NCBI GenBank assembly: GCA_017052515.1
Contig: JAFHKR010000037.1
Location: forward strand, 62,001 to 126,000
DNA from: Fictibacillus nanhaiensis
GTDB taxonomy: Bacteria > Bacillota > Bacilli > Bacillales > Fictibacillaceae
Reading direction: 5' to 3'
Length of the DNA stretch: 64,000 nt
The first letter of the stretch is position 1; every line of letters begins with the position of its first letter. This document shows, piece by piece, positions 51,246-59,722 of the stretch. The notes beneath the pieces were generated by a model, which saw only the letters and a program-made list of their open reading frames with translations, did no database searches and was not told the origin of the DNA. Position numbers and translations under genes: made by a program.

Positions 51246-51282
51246 TACTTACAAGAGCAACATTGCATGCGAATACTAAAAA

Positions 51283-51591
51283 TCACAAAATACATTCCTC
51301 TTCAATAATGTGAATGAGTTGTTTGAGCTGAACAACGGTTTGATCAAGCGTTAAGAAATAAAAAATCTCTTTTCCTTTTTTCTCAGTCCCAACAATTCCA
51401 GCTTCTCGTAAAATTTTTAAGTGATGGGATACGGTTGGACGTGACATTGGAGATTGACTGGCAATATCGGTAACATTCATTTTATCGGTTTCAGCTAAAA
51501 GCAGGACAAGGTCTTGTCTGACTGGATCACCCAATGCTTGAAATAAAGGTATTGTTTTTCTAAACATCTCTACTGCATATTCATTTGACAT
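51283..51591 (-). CDS. ArsR-family winged-helix regulator
   Basis: A 102-residue repressor: FQALGDPVRQDLVLLLAET at the start, HTH SRPTVSHHLKILREAGIVG and wing KKGKEIFYFLTL. It lacks the CxC metal box of classical ArsR, and its only Cys is near the C-terminus (EEECIL), so it is more likely a sensor of another signal (metal-independent YczG-like group). ATG 51591 has a weak site (GGTGAAAG). It stands alone; its target is unknown. Confidence 0.88.
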   Translation of the reverse strand: MSNEYAVEMFRKTIPLFQALGDPVRQDLVLLLAETDKMNVTDIASQSPMSRPTVSHHLKILREAGIVGTEKKGKEIFYFLTLDQTVVQLKQLIHIIEEECIL

Positions 51592-51779
51592 TTTCTTTCA
51601 CCAACTTTATTCATAATCATCACATGATTTTTCCTTACTATAATTCAGTATAAACCAACTAGACAACTTTTTTGAATACATCCATCGATTTGTAGTGGGA
51701 ACAACGCTATATATTGCCAGTGATAAGAGCGAATAGAGAAACCACCGAGATACACAATAAGAACAAGGGGGTGAAACAC

Positions 51780-51974
51780 ATGGCAAGAAGAAACAAATTG
51801 GTTGTCCCAGGAGCACAGCAAGCAATTGATCAAATGAAATATGAGATCGCATCTGAGTTCGGTGTTACACTTGGCCCAGATACAACTGCTCGTGCGAATG
51901 GCTCGGTTGGTGGGGAAATGACAAAACGTTTAGTCGCAATGGGTCAGCAACAGTTAAGTGGCGGTAATCGCTAA
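51780..51974 (+). CDS. Alpha/beta-type small acid-soluble spore protein
   Basis: A 64-residue SASP that coats DNA in the spore core. [24 protein letters not shown] (about 6-29) includes the GPR protease cleavage site (EIASEFGV), and [27 protein letters not shown] is the second DNA-binding helix segment. ATG 51780 follows AAGGGGGTG; the frame extends upstream without a ribosome site. Expression in the forespore under sigma-G is expected; the promoter is not clear. Confidence 0.95.
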   Translation: MARRNKLVVPGAQQAIDQMKYEIASEFGVTLGPDTTARANGSVGGEMTKRLVAMGQQQLSGGNR

Positions 51975-52046
51975 TTTAACATGAAGTTGATACAAAGGGG
52001 GTGGAGGAATCCGCTCCCTTTTTAAATCATACAGGAGTTGAAAGTG

Positions 52047-52295
52047 ATGGCGATGTGTCCGATCTGTAATAATTTTCAAACCATAAACGTTCGCTGTCCG
52101 GAATGCGGAAGAGCCGTTCAAGATCAAGGAAGAGTGAGTGATTTTTTCGATGATTACAGCCCTTATATGGAAGTAGATGAACTCAAGCTTGAGGATGGAT
52201 ATCCCGATAATTTTGCAGAAAGTCAGTGCCCACATGTGTTTTATTGTGATGCTTGTCACCAAGAAGTTTTATTTTTTATAGGTGAGTGGGAATAA
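52047..52295 (+). CDS. Small zinc-ribbon protein
   Basis: An 82-residue protein with two Cys pairs at the N-terminus (CPIC...CPECG) and a further Cys set CPH...CDACH near the C-terminus, enough for one or two zinc sites. The middle is acidic and aromatic (DFFDDYSPYMEVDELKL). I do not recognise the family. ATG 52047 has CAGGAG nine bases upstream; GTG 52044 is an alternative start. It follows the SASP gene by 72 bp. Confidence 0.7.
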   Translation: MAMCPICNNFQTINVRCPECGRAVQDQGRVSDFFDDYSPYMEVDELKLEDGYPDNFAESQCPHVFYCDACHQEVLFFIGEWE

Positions 52296-52328
52296 AAAAA
52301 ACCTTCATATCTAAAAGAGACATGAAGG
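52294..52328 (-). terminator. Terminator between zinc-ribbon and ABC permease genes
   Basis: CCTTCAT / ATGAAGG stem; the minus strand continues with eight T, ending the permease transcript. Confidence 0.8.
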
Positions 52329-52329
52329 A

Positions 52330-52983
52330 TTAATGGCTGATTCGGATTCTTTTTTCAAGCAGCACGCGAAGGCCATCCAGAAGGGACGTTAAAATCCAAT
52401 AGATCACTGCAGCTTCTAAGAGTACAGGAAGTACGATCAATTGTGAGGCACTGATCTGATCTGCCGCCAAGGTAAGCTCTGGTACTGTAATGACGGATGC
52501 TAATGAAGAGGCTTTAACGATATCGATCAATGAATTCCAAACGGATGGGATGGAGATTCTCCATGCTTGGGGAAGAATGACTTCCTTATAGGTAAGATAT
52601 CTGTTCATTCCAAGTGAGAATGCGGCTTCCCATTGGCCTTTTTCGATCGATTGAATGGCTCCGCGATAGGATTCTGCAATATAGGCACTAAAATGAAGAA
52701 TGAGTCCAGCGAGAGCTGCCTGCCATCCTTCTGGTACATAGATAAACGTGAAACCGTTGTAGAGAATCAATAATTGAATTAATAATGGCGTTCCTCTAAA
52801 GAAAGAAATATACCCCTTAGCAATCCCTGACAAGAATTTATTCGATGACATCCTGCATAACGCAACAACCAATCCGAAAACAAGCGCTCCGAAAATCGAC
52901 ACAAGACTTATGACGATAGTAAAAACAGCTCCCTCCAACAAATAGGGGAGGGAGTTGATCAGAATTTCTGATAAGTTATTCAC
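52330..52983 (-). CDS. Polar amino-acid ABC transporter permease
   Basis: A 217-residue HisM/GlnP-type permease with five helices. The coupling loop is SLGMNRYLTYKEVILPQAWRISIPS (about 129-153) and the helix-1 region ALVFGLVVALCRMS is typical. It imports polar amino acids, with cystine, glutamine or arginine most likely. It overlaps the binding-protein gene by eight bases. No ATPase gene of this class is present in the cluster, although such operons almost always carry one. Confidence 0.9.
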   Translation of the reverse strand: MNNLSEILINSLPYLLEGAVFTIVISLVSIFGALVFGLVVALCRMSSNKFLSGIAKGYISFFRGTPLLIQLLILYNGFTFIYVPEGWQAALAGLILHFSAYIAESYRGAIQSIEKGQWEAAFSLGMNRYLTYKEVILPQAWRISIPSVWNSLIDIVKASSLASVITVPELTLAADQISASQLIVLPVLLEAAVIYWILTSLLDGLRVLLEKRIRISH

Positions 52984-53755
52984 TTACATTTTCTCCGAAA
53001 TATTTTTCAGAAAGCTTTTTCAGTGTGCCGTCTTTCTTCATTTCTTCAAGCGCTTTGTTTACATCTTTAATGAGATTCTTATCATCTTTTCGGAATGCAA
53101 ATGCCATTTCATTCTCGTTAAAAGGTTCACCAACCGCTTTAACGTTATAATCCGTTTTCTTTAATTCTGTCAGGATGAAAAGCTGATCGTTCATTGCAGC
53201 ATCTACACGATTAACATCTAGGTCTGTTAAAACTTGTGCAGCCCCTTTATAGAACTTTGTTTTTGCTCCAGCTTTTTCAGCTTCAGCAGCATAGTTACTT
53301 CCTTGTGTTGTACCGACTACTTTGCCTTTTAAATCTTCAATTCCTTTAATATCTTTGTTGTCTTTGTTGACGATAACTTGTCCACCAGACACGGTATAAG
53401 GAGTCGAGAAATCATATTTAGCTTTTCTTTCGTCCGTGATGGTTACTTGATTCGCTACAAGGTCAAATCGTTTGGAGTCTAGAGACGTAAACATGTTCTT
53501 CCATTCAGTTGCAACAAACTTCGGCTCCATATCAAGACGCTTGGCAACTTCTTTAGCTACTTCAACATCATACCCAGTGATTTCGTTTGTCTTTTTATCG
53601 CGGTATGAGAAAGGTGGGTATGTAGCTTCTGTACCTATTGTAAGTACTTTTTTATCCGTGTTCGAACCTGATTTTGACTCGTCTGAATTTCCGCATGCTG
53701 ACAACAGAATGACAGAAAGAGCGAGAGCTGACAGGAATTTAAATGTGTTTTTCAA
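52976..53755 (-). CDS. Amino-acid-binding lipoprotein (TcyA-like)
   Basis: A 259-residue family-3 solute-binding protein: signal peptide with lipobox LLSACG (C21), ligand-binding signature LTIGTEATYPPFSYRDKKTNEITGYDVEVAKEVAKRL and hinge LKGKVVGTTQGSNY. It resembles cystine/polar amino-acid binding proteins. First gene of a two-gene operon with the permease. A 17-bp palindrome (53770-53786) sits just upstream of its ribosome site and may regulate it. Confidence 0.9.
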   Translation of the reverse strand: MKNTFKFLSALALSVILLSACGNSDESKSGSNTDKKVLTIGTEATYPPFSYRDKKTNEITGYDVEVAKEVAKRLDMEPKFVATEWKNMFTSLDSKRFDLVANQVTITDERKAKYDFSTPYTVSGGQVIVNKDNKDIKGIEDLKGKVVGTTQGSNYAAEAEKAGAKTKFYKGAAQVLTDLDVNRVDAAMNDQLFILTELKKTDYNVKAVGEPFNENEMAFAFRKDDKNLIKDVNKALEEMKKDGTLKKLSEKYFGENVSE

Positions 53756-53769
53756 GTGAAGTCCTCCTA

Positions 53770-53786
53770 GTCAGGATAATCCCGAC
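53770..53786. promoter_or_regulatory. Palindrome upstream of the amino-acid uptake operon
   Basis: GTCAGGATAATCCCGAC: seven-base half-sites match at 6 of 7 positions around TAA. It lies 14 bp upstream of the start codon and could act as an operator or a mRNA stem near the ribosome site. It does not look like a CymR box. Confidence 0.45.
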
Positions 53787-53897
53787 AAATTTTATAGAAT
53801 TTATTGTATAAACGAATGACGATTTCGTCAATCATTAAACATTTTCCCCGATAAAGAAAAAAATAACAGCGGAAATATAAGAAAACCTTTTTAACAC

Positions 53898-53939
53898 AAA
53901 AAAAGGTTGAGGCGAAGAATTCAATCTTCGGGCTCAACC
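53898..53939 (-). terminator. Terminator of the MsmX-type ATPase gene
   Basis: GGTTGAG / CTCAACC outer stem and GAAGA/TCTTC inner pairing; seven T on the minus strand. Confidence 0.85.
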
Positions 53940-53956
53940 CTTTACTTAATTTTAGA

Positions 53957-55054
53957 TTATCGGATACGTAGCTCTGTTTCTTTATCAAAGAAATGTGCTT
54001 TGTTCATGTCAAACGCAAGGGAGATGTCCTGACCGTTGCGAATGTCTGTACGAGAATCTACTCGTGCGATAAAATCTTGTCCGCTAACTGTAGAGTATAA
54101 GAATGTTTCAGCACCCATCAGTTCAGCAACATCGATCTTCGCTTCGATCTTTGTGTTTGAAGATGACTCTAAGAATACAGGCTCATCATGAATATCTTCA
54201 GGACGAATACCTAGAATTACAGCTTTGTTATTGTAGCCTTTTTCTTGTAGAATCTTCATTTTTCCACCAGGAACTGCAATCTTCGTGTCACCTACTTTGA
54301 AGAATCCATCTTCAAGCGTACCGTTTAAGAAGTTCATTGCAGGGCTTCCAATGAATCCACCAACAAAGACGTTCTCAGGAGTATCATATACTTCTTTCGG
54401 AGATCCAACTTGTTGGATGCGTCCGTCTTTCATAACAACGATACGTGTTGCCATCGTCATCGCTTCTGTTTGGTCATGCGTTACATAGATGGTAGTCGTT
54501 TGCAAACGTTGGTGAAGTTTTGTGATCTCTGCACGCATCTGAACACGAAGTTTTGCATCAAGGTTGGATAACGGCTCATCCATCAAGAATACTTTTGCAT
54601 CACGAACGATCGCCCGTCCTAGTGCAACACGCTGACGCTGACCACCTGAAAGCGCTTTTGGTTTACGATCTAAGTATTGCTCAAGCCCAAGAATACGTGC
54701 TGCTTCTTTAACGCGCTTTTCAATTTCTTCTTTGCTGAACTTTCTTAGTTTAAGACCGAATGCCATGTTGTCATAAACGTTCATGTGAGGATATAGGGCA
54801 TAGTTTTGGAAAACCATCGCGATGTCACGATCTTTTGGCGCTACATCATTTACAACGCGATCGTCGATGATAAGGTCACCTTCAGAAATTTCTTCTAGAC
54901 CAGCGATCATACGAAGCGTTGTTGATTTACCGCAACCAGATGGTCCTACGAATACGATGAATTCTTTATCCGAAATATCAAGGTTGAAATCATGTACAGC
55001 TGTTACTTTATTATCATATCTTTTTACGATGTTATTTAACTTAATACCTGCCAT
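53957..55054 (-). CDS. msmX: Sugar ABC transporter ATPase, MsmX/UgpC type
   Basis: A 365-residue ATPase of CUT1 importers. Walker A GPSGCGKSTTLRM (about 37-49), Q-loop MVFQNYALYPHMNVYDNMAFGLKLRK, signature LSGGQRQRVALGRA, Walker B VFLMDEPLSNLDAKLR, H-loop YVTHDQ, then TOBE/OB domains from about 240. MsmX energises several sugar importers in Bacillus and is encoded alone, as here. A CcpA-type cre site lies in the upstream region. It is less likely to serve the amino-acid permease at 52330, which needs a GlnQ-type ATPase. Confidence 0.92.
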   Translation of the reverse strand: MAGIKLNNIVKRYDNKVTAVHDFNLDISDKEFIVFVGPSGCGKSTTLRMIAGLEEISEGDLIIDDRVVNDVAPKDRDIAMVFQNYALYPHMNVYDNMAFGLKLRKFSKEEIEKRVKEAARILGLEQYLDRKPKALSGGQRQRVALGRAIVRDAKVFLMDEPLSNLDAKLRVQMRAEITKLHQRLQTTTIYVTHDQTEAMTMATRIVVMKDGRIQQVGSPKEVYDTPENVFVGGFIGSPAMNFLNGTLEDGFFKVGDTKIAVPGGKMKILQEKGYNNKAVILGIRPEDIHDEPVFLESSSNTKIEAKIDVAELMGAETFLYSTVSGQDFIARVDSRTDIRNGQDISLAFDMNKAHFFDKETELRIR

Positions 55055-55075
55055 GTTTTATAATTCCCCTTCCGA

Positions 55076-55113
55076 TGTAAACGTTTTCTTAATGTTTTAA
55101 GTTTACGCTTTCA
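55076..55113 (-). promoter_or_regulatory. Putative CcpA cre sites upstream of msmX
   Basis: TGTAAACGTTTTCT (55076-55089) matches the cre consensus TGWAANCGNTNWCA at 13 of 14 positions. A weaker candidate TGAAAGCGTAAACT lies at 55100-55113 on the minus strand (12 of 14). Both fit catabolite control of a sugar-transport ATPase. Confidence 0.55.
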
Positions 55114-55147
55114 TATCGGTAATCGTAAATGGACGACATGCCTAAAA

Positions 55148-55182
55148 TAAAAAATCCTCTTTATGCAATGTGCACAAAGAGG
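55148..55182 (-). terminator. Terminator of the second permease pair
   Basis: CCTCTTT / AAAGAGG stem with inner TGCA/TGCA pairing; T-rich tail on the minus strand. Confidence 0.8.
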
Positions 55183-55192
55183 GTGTTTGTAG

Positions 55193-56125
55193 TTATCGAG
55201 GGTCTAATTTTCGAATAAGCAGACTGCCCGAGGCAAAAAGGAAAAAGAAAGGGAGAAAGATAGCGATCAAGCATATGGCTGCAAGGTGTGGGTTCTCTAC
55301 ACCATAATCTGCGATAAAGCGCATGATGCCATAAATATTAAAAATAATCTCAAGAATTAAAAGGTTAGATAAAAGAATCCAAAAGATGGTCTTGGATTGC
55401 CCAAAAAGAGAAGGAGCTGTATTTTTCAGCATATAAACAATGATGAGATATATGGTCTTTAAACCCTTTCCTTTTGCAAATTCAATATAACTTTTATTAG
55501 CTTCTTCTTCCAATATTAAGATTAAGTATTTCATTACATATAGAGTAGGAAGGATTGAAATCGTGAATATGGGCAAAAAATATGCTTCTGTTTTGTATAC
55601 GTTTACGATGTTGAACATGAGGAATCCGGTCGTTTTATAAAACCAAATCACTGTAAGCTGTACTAATATGATGATGAAAACATCTGGCAATATTTCAATC
55701 GCAAGTATGGCTTTCTTGATGATGGACCTGATGCGGTATGGAAAGACCATATATATAACAGTGAGACTGATTCCTACTAGGAGACTTGCTAAAAGCCCTC
55801 CCATAAAAAACGTTAAAGATTGCGGATACACTTCTAAAAGGGCAGGTAAAAGCGGGTAGTCATTTCCATTAGAGTAATAGGTAGTTTGTGTAAGGTTCAT
55901 GAGTTGCTGCACTGTAAATTTAATTTGTTCGAAATAAGCCACTAGTTCAAACTGAATGCTATTCGTTAAAAAAGAATTGTTATCAAGTTGCCCGGTATCA
56001 ATTAATCTAGTGTTATTCATCAGCACCGAATAGTCATAAATAAGGACAGGCAGTGAAGTGAAAAGAAGAATCCCTAAAAGTGATAATAAAAAGAATGAAA
56101 GTAATTTTTCAGCCGTTTTGATCAT
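55193..56125 (-). CDS. ABC permease, OppB/DppB-like, orphan (second pair)
   Basis: A 310-residue permease with six helices; the coupling loop EEEANKSYIEFAKGKGL matches in position and form that of the gene at 2097, and long stretches correspond (ILPDVFIIILVQLTVIWFYKTTGF against SLPDLFIVVMIQMGVVWFFKKTGI). It overlaps the OppC-like gene by four bases and comes second, the reverse of the first pair. No ATPase or binding protein adjoins it. Substrate unknown. Confidence 0.8.
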   Translation of the reverse strand: MIKTAEKLLSFFLLSLLGILLFTSLPVLIYDYSVLMNNTRLIDTGQLDNNSFLTNSIQFELVAYFEQIKFTVQQLMNLTQTTYYSNGNDYPLLPALLEVYPQSLTFFMGGLLASLLVGISLTVIYMVFPYRIRSIIKKAILAIEILPDVFIIILVQLTVIWFYKTTGFLMFNIVNVYKTEAYFLPIFTISILPTLYVMKYLILILEEEANKSYIEFAKGKGLKTIYLIIVYMLKNTAPSLFGQSKTIFWILLSNLLILEIIFNIYGIMRFIADYGVENPHLAAICLIAIFLPFFFLFASGSLLIRKLDPR

Positions 56126-57141
56126 GCGTTCAGCCTCTCTTTCTTTACTGGCATAAATGAAGCTGTTGGAAGGGTTTCTTCAGAGGACGTTATCTTTTTC
56201 TTCTGCTTTTTGGATAGTTGATTTTCACTCTTAGCCATACCGGAGACCATTAAATTTATGGCGATAGTACATAGAACAAAACAACATACAGGAGCGATTA
56301 CGAGTATTGGAGCGCCATAATAAAAGTCCCAGTTCTGAACGATCAAACTACCCCATTCATGAGAATCTGAGAAGGTTCTTTCATACGTAACAGGTGTACC
56401 CGAAACACCTGGAAGCGTATATGTGATCTTTGTAAATCCCCCAACGAAAATCTTTAAAAAAGCAAGATGGGCGAGTATAGCTAAGGTTTGCCCGGCTTGC
56501 TGAACGGTTAAGAGCAGAAGCTTAGGTGATAGACAGGGGAGGATATGCTTCATAAAGATGTGAATTCTTCCTCCTCCTAGAAGCGGTGCATGGTGAATAA
56601 ATTCTTCCTTTGACAAGATAGAGATTTCATTTGCAATTTGGACGGATAAGACGGGCACAGTCAACACGACGAGCACACAGGTAGTGATCATAAATTGTGT
56701 GAAGTCAGAATAGCTCCAACTGAAAGCAATAATAGCGGGTGCGATGAGCAGGTAAGCGAAAATAGACAGTGGTGCGAAGTAAAAAATATCTGAAATTCGA
56801 TTGATCAGTTTTTTTATAAAGCTTGGAACCATAAGAAGAATAAATGAAATCAATATGGAAAGAACCATTCTGCTGATCGTAATTAATACGACAAAACCGA
56901 GCGTATATTTTGCTCCTTCAAGCAGGACGAACACGTAATTGTTTCCAAATTGATCTGAACCAAGTGGGTATTCTGCACTTCTTTCAAAAGGTGCTCGGTC
57001 AATCATCTTTCCTTTGTCATCATAAAGAATGTTTGAAGGTGTACTTTCTTCCTTCAAAAGTGAATAGGTTATACTCCCACTAAGAAGTACGACTAAGATT
57101 ATTAGTCCGATTGAAAAAGAAGGTTGTTTAAAATACTTCAT
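56122..57141 (-). CDS. ABC permease, OppC/DppC-like, orphan (second pair)
   Basis: A 339-residue permease: N-terminal helix, then YPLGSDQFGNNYVFVLLEGAKYTLG (the OppC LGxD motif in diverged form), five further helices and coupling loop EEFIHHAPLLGGGRIHIF. Related to the gene at 2963. The C-terminal tail is basic (KKQKKKITSSE). First gene of its operon; no partner genes. It may share ATPases encoded elsewhere, or be a relic system retained in two copies. Confidence 0.8.
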   Translation of the reverse strand: MKYFKQPSFSIGLIILVVLLSGSITYSLLKEESTPSNILYDDKGKMIDRAPFERSAEYPLGSDQFGNNYVFVLLEGAKYTLGFVVLITISRMVLSILISFILLMVPSFIKKLINRISDIFYFAPLSIFAYLLIAPAIIAFSWSYSDFTQFMITTCVLVVLTVPVLSVQIANEISILSKEEFIHHAPLLGGGRIHIFMKHILPCLSPKLLLLTVQQAGQTLAILAHLAFLKIFVGGFTKITYTLPGVSGTPVTYERTFSDSHEWGSLIVQNWDFYYGAPILVIAPVCCFVLCTIAINLMVSGMAKSENQLSKKQKKKITSSEETLPTASFMPVKKERLNA

Positions 57142-57263
57142 ACCTCTAAATCCCCCTGTTAAATCACGTTATCTCTATTTTTTAGAAATAATTCGACATA
57201 GGGGGTCTTATTCCTTTATTTGTAAAAAGGGGTTTTGTCGTCTTTAAAAGAAATTTACGTTTG

Positions 57264-57296
57264 TAAAAAAGCTGCTTCGGAAAATGGAAGCAACTT
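57264..57296 (-). terminator. Terminator of the PucR-type regulator gene
   Basis: AAGCTGCTTC / GAAGCAACTT stem (one mismatch), eight-base loop, six T on the minus strand. Confidence 0.85.
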
Positions 57297-58193
57297 TTAC
57301 ACATTTCTCTCTTTTTGTTCAATAAGTAGAATCGCTAAGTACACGGTGAGTGCGTTCTTCAGTTGTTTCACATCAATTCCTGTTTTGTCATAAAACTTTT
57401 CCACACGATATTGAAGGCTGTTTCGGTGAATATATAATTGCTTCGCTGCTAACGAGACATTAAGATTGCACTCAACAAATACTTTGATGCTTTTTAACGT
57501 TTCCTCGTCTTCTTCTCTCCATTCTTCTACAAGTGATGTTAATGTTTGATCGGCCATAGGGCTTGCGGACTGAAGAAGAATATAAGGAACGATATCTGCT
57601 ACTGTATATATGGATTTCGGCATCAAACGATTCCGCACGTCTAAAAATTGTTGCTGTTCTCTTGTATACGTTTCTTTTGCGCGACGAAGTTGATTGTTAT
57701 AGCACCCAATATAGATAGAAATATCTAAATAAAAGTCTGTAGAGAGCATGTCTTTTAACGCTTCATAAGGTGTCTCGCTAAATTCCTGTTTTGATGTTTC
57801 AATAATAACGCCACTCTTAAGATCTCTGTTAAGAAGGAGAACGGCATCCTCAGGAAAAAGTCCATTGACCGCTTCTGAAAAAGAAGCATAATCTGTGATC
57901 GGCTGCTTACTAAAAAAGTGAACAAATCGATAGAAGCCCTCTTCTGTTGTAGCTTTTTCATCAAAAAGGAGCGATCTCCATTTTAACTGTTGCGCTGAAA
58001 AAGTATTTGCAAGATTATCATTTTCATAGGTATTAAACATGGAGCGAAGTAATGTTAGTTCTGATTCCGAAACAGCAGATTTAGAAATACCGAACGGTTC
58101 GCTGTCATCTGAAAGGAACCAGTAAAAGCCAGACTGCTGGGAGACGTCTGTTGTCATAGAATTCTTATAGTGTTTCTTGAGCTTATCGAGCAT
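57297..58193 (-). CDS. PucR/CdaR-type transcriptional regulator
   Basis: A 298-residue protein whose C-terminus is the PucR HTH: LKSIKVFVECNLNVSLAAKQLYIHRNSLQYRVEKFYDKTGIDVKQLKNALTVYLAIL (about 235-291). The N-terminal 200 residues are a diverged sensor region without recognisable ligand motif. Proteins of this group control purine, sugar-acid or amino-acid use. It is upstream of, and on the same strand as, the second orphan permease pair but separated by a terminator. Its target is unknown. Confidence 0.85.
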   Translation of the reverse strand: MLDKLKKHYKNSMTTDVSQQSGFYWFLSDDSEPFGISKSAVSESELTLLRSMFNTYENDNLANTFSAQQLKWRSLLFDEKATTEEGFYRFVHFFSKQPITDYASFSEAVNGLFPEDAVLLLNRDLKSGVIIETSKQEFSETPYEALKDMLSTDFYLDISIYIGCYNNQLRRAKETYTREQQQFLDVRNRLMPKSIYTVADIVPYILLQSASPMADQTLTSLVEEWREEDEETLKSIKVFVECNLNVSLAAKQLYIHRNSLQYRVEKFYDKTGIDVKQLKNALTVYLAILLIEQKERNV

Positions 58194-58324
58194 CCTTTTT
58201 CATATCCTTTCAAGAAAAAGCTTGCTATTATTATAGCAATGTTAAGTGGTTAACTAAACTAACAGATTCCCAAGAAGGGGGAGACACCATGAAAACGTGT
58301 CCTTGAGTAACTTCTGCAACGGTC

Positions 58325-58966
58325 GTGTACGACTGGGAAAATAAAGAAATCTGGACAAATAAAAAAAATTGGGACCAGCAGGATTCACCTAAAGGAACAA
58401 AATCATTGATTCTTACATTTGATGATGGACCATCCTCTGTTTTGGTTGAACTGCTAGATATCCTAAAGAAACACCAAGTAAAAGCATTGTTCTTTTGGCA
58501 ATCAAAGTTATTGCATAAAAAGCGTCCTTGGAAACGTGTGATTGATGAAGGGCATATGATCGGTGGGCATTCATTGCGCCATCGGGTTTTAACGAGACGT
58601 TCTTATAGGGACCAGCTTCATGATATTTCTACGAATTTGAATCAGTTAAAGACTCTTACGGGGCAAGAAGTAAAATATTTTCGTCCGCCTTATGGACAGT
58701 TTAATGAAGACACATTGGATGTTCTGAAGGAGCTCAATGTGATTCCTTTTTTATGGGAAGTGGCGGGTCTGGATTGGGAACACAAAAAAGATCCTTTACA
58801 CATTGTTCATAACATCTTGAATCATGCTGAGGATGGCTCTGTTATTCTGCTTCATGAATTAAAGCAAACCGTAGAAATTTTAGATGAATTGATTTCTGAA
58901 TTAAAACGAGAAGGCTATCAGTTCGTATTGCCTCCTAAATCGTTAAATAGGGAGGGTCCTAGATGA
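58325..58966 (+). CDS. Polysaccharide deacetylase, 5' end disturbed by TGA
   Basis: A 213-residue NodB-domain enzyme: TFDDGPSS (catalytic Asp pair), HMIGGHSLRHR (zinc His residues), RPPYGQF and LLHE. It removes acetyl groups from a glycan. The frame from GTG 58325 lacks a ribosome site. A good site AAGGGGGAG (58275-58283) precedes ATG 58289 in the same frame, but codon 6 is TGA (58304-58306). So either the gene carries a nonsense mutation, is read through at TGA, or starts at GTG. In B. subtilis such a gene (yheN) lies in the same region. It overlaps the next gene by four bases. Confidence 0.8.
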   Translation: MYDWENKEIWTNKKNWDQQDSPKGTKSLILTFDDGPSSVLVELLDILKKHQVKALFFWQSKLLHKKRPWKRVIDEGHMIGGHSLRHRVLTRRSYRDQLHDISTNLNQLKTLTGQEVKYFRPPYGQFNEDTLDVLKELNVIPFLWEVAGLDWEHKKDPLHIVHNILNHAEDGSVILLHELKQTVEILDELISELKREGYQFVLPPKSLNREGPR

Positions 58967-59664
58967 AGAAAAAAATTGTCGTTTCATTCAGTGGTGGAAA
59001 AGACTCTATATTAGCTCTGTATCGACTGCAGAAGTCTAAAGAATGGGAGATTGATTCCTTACTCACAACGTTAACAGAGGACTACGAGCGCACAACCATG
59101 CATGGCGTTCGTAATGAACTTCTAGAGATGCAGGCAAAATCACTGGGTCTTCCGCTCCGGGCAGTTTGGATCCCAAAAGATTGTCCGAATGAACTGTACC
59201 AACAAAGAATGGCACAAGCTGTTGACGACATTAAGGCTGATGGTATACAGCACATCATGTTCGGAGATATTTTTTTAGAGGATGTAAAAAAGTACCGTGA
59301 AACCATGTTAGACGGTACAGGTATCACTCCAATTTTCCCGTTATGGGGTGAGAGTTCTGAGCAAATTATTGAGGAGTTTTTGAGTGAAGGGTTTAAGACT
59401 GTTGTGTGTTGCTCAGATACATTAAAAATAGATGCCTCTTTTACTGGCCGTGTCATAGACGAGCAGTTTATAGAAGACTATCCGAAGAAACATGATATAT
59501 GTGGTGAGAACGGAGAATTTCACACGTTTGTTTTTGATGGACCGAACTTTTCCTTTCCTGTTACGTATACGTTAGGGGAGACGCGAATGGTCAAGGATAT
59601 TTTCAGTAAGGAAGATCGTTTTTATTATGTGGATATCCTTCTAGAAAGGGTCGATAATAGCTAG
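58963..59664 (+). CDS. ATP-PPase of the diphthine-ammonia-ligase family (DUF71)
   Basis: A 233-residue PP-loop ATPase: SGGKDS (10-15) binds pyrophosphate, and GENGEFHTFVFDGP (about 184-197) is the C-terminal family motif. Archaeal and eukaryotic members amidate diphthine; in bacteria, which lack diphthamide, the function is unknown, so the family name should not be taken literally. ATG 58963 overlaps the deacetylase stop. Confidence 0.88.
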   Translation: MKKKIVVSFSGGKDSILALYRLQKSKEWEIDSLLTTLTEDYERTTMHGVRNELLEMQAKSLGLPLRAVWIPKDCPNELYQQRMAQAVDDIKADGIQHIMFGDIFLEDVKKYRETMLDGTGITPIFPLWGESSEQIIEEFLSEGFKTVVCCSDTLKIDASFTGRVIDEQFIEDYPKKHDICGENGEFHTFVFDGPNFSFPVTYTLGETRMVKDIFSKEDRFYYVDILLERVDNS

Positions 59665-59722
59665 CACGATTACCGTTCACATATACTTGGAAAATAGAAT
59701 CTAAAGTATTGGAGACAAAAGT

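Larger units (their letters stand above)
50794..51282. other. Gene-free interval with two dispersed hairpin elements
   Basis: A 489-bp gap holding two copies of the Bacillaceae hairpin element in opposite orientation (50830-50957, 51117-51245) on either side of a strong terminator (50998-51034). No gene recognised. Confidence 0.7.

Noticed and set aside
58304-58306. TGA as selenocysteine codon
   Set aside because: No SECIS-like stem was seen after the codon, and deacetylases of this family do not use selenocysteine.
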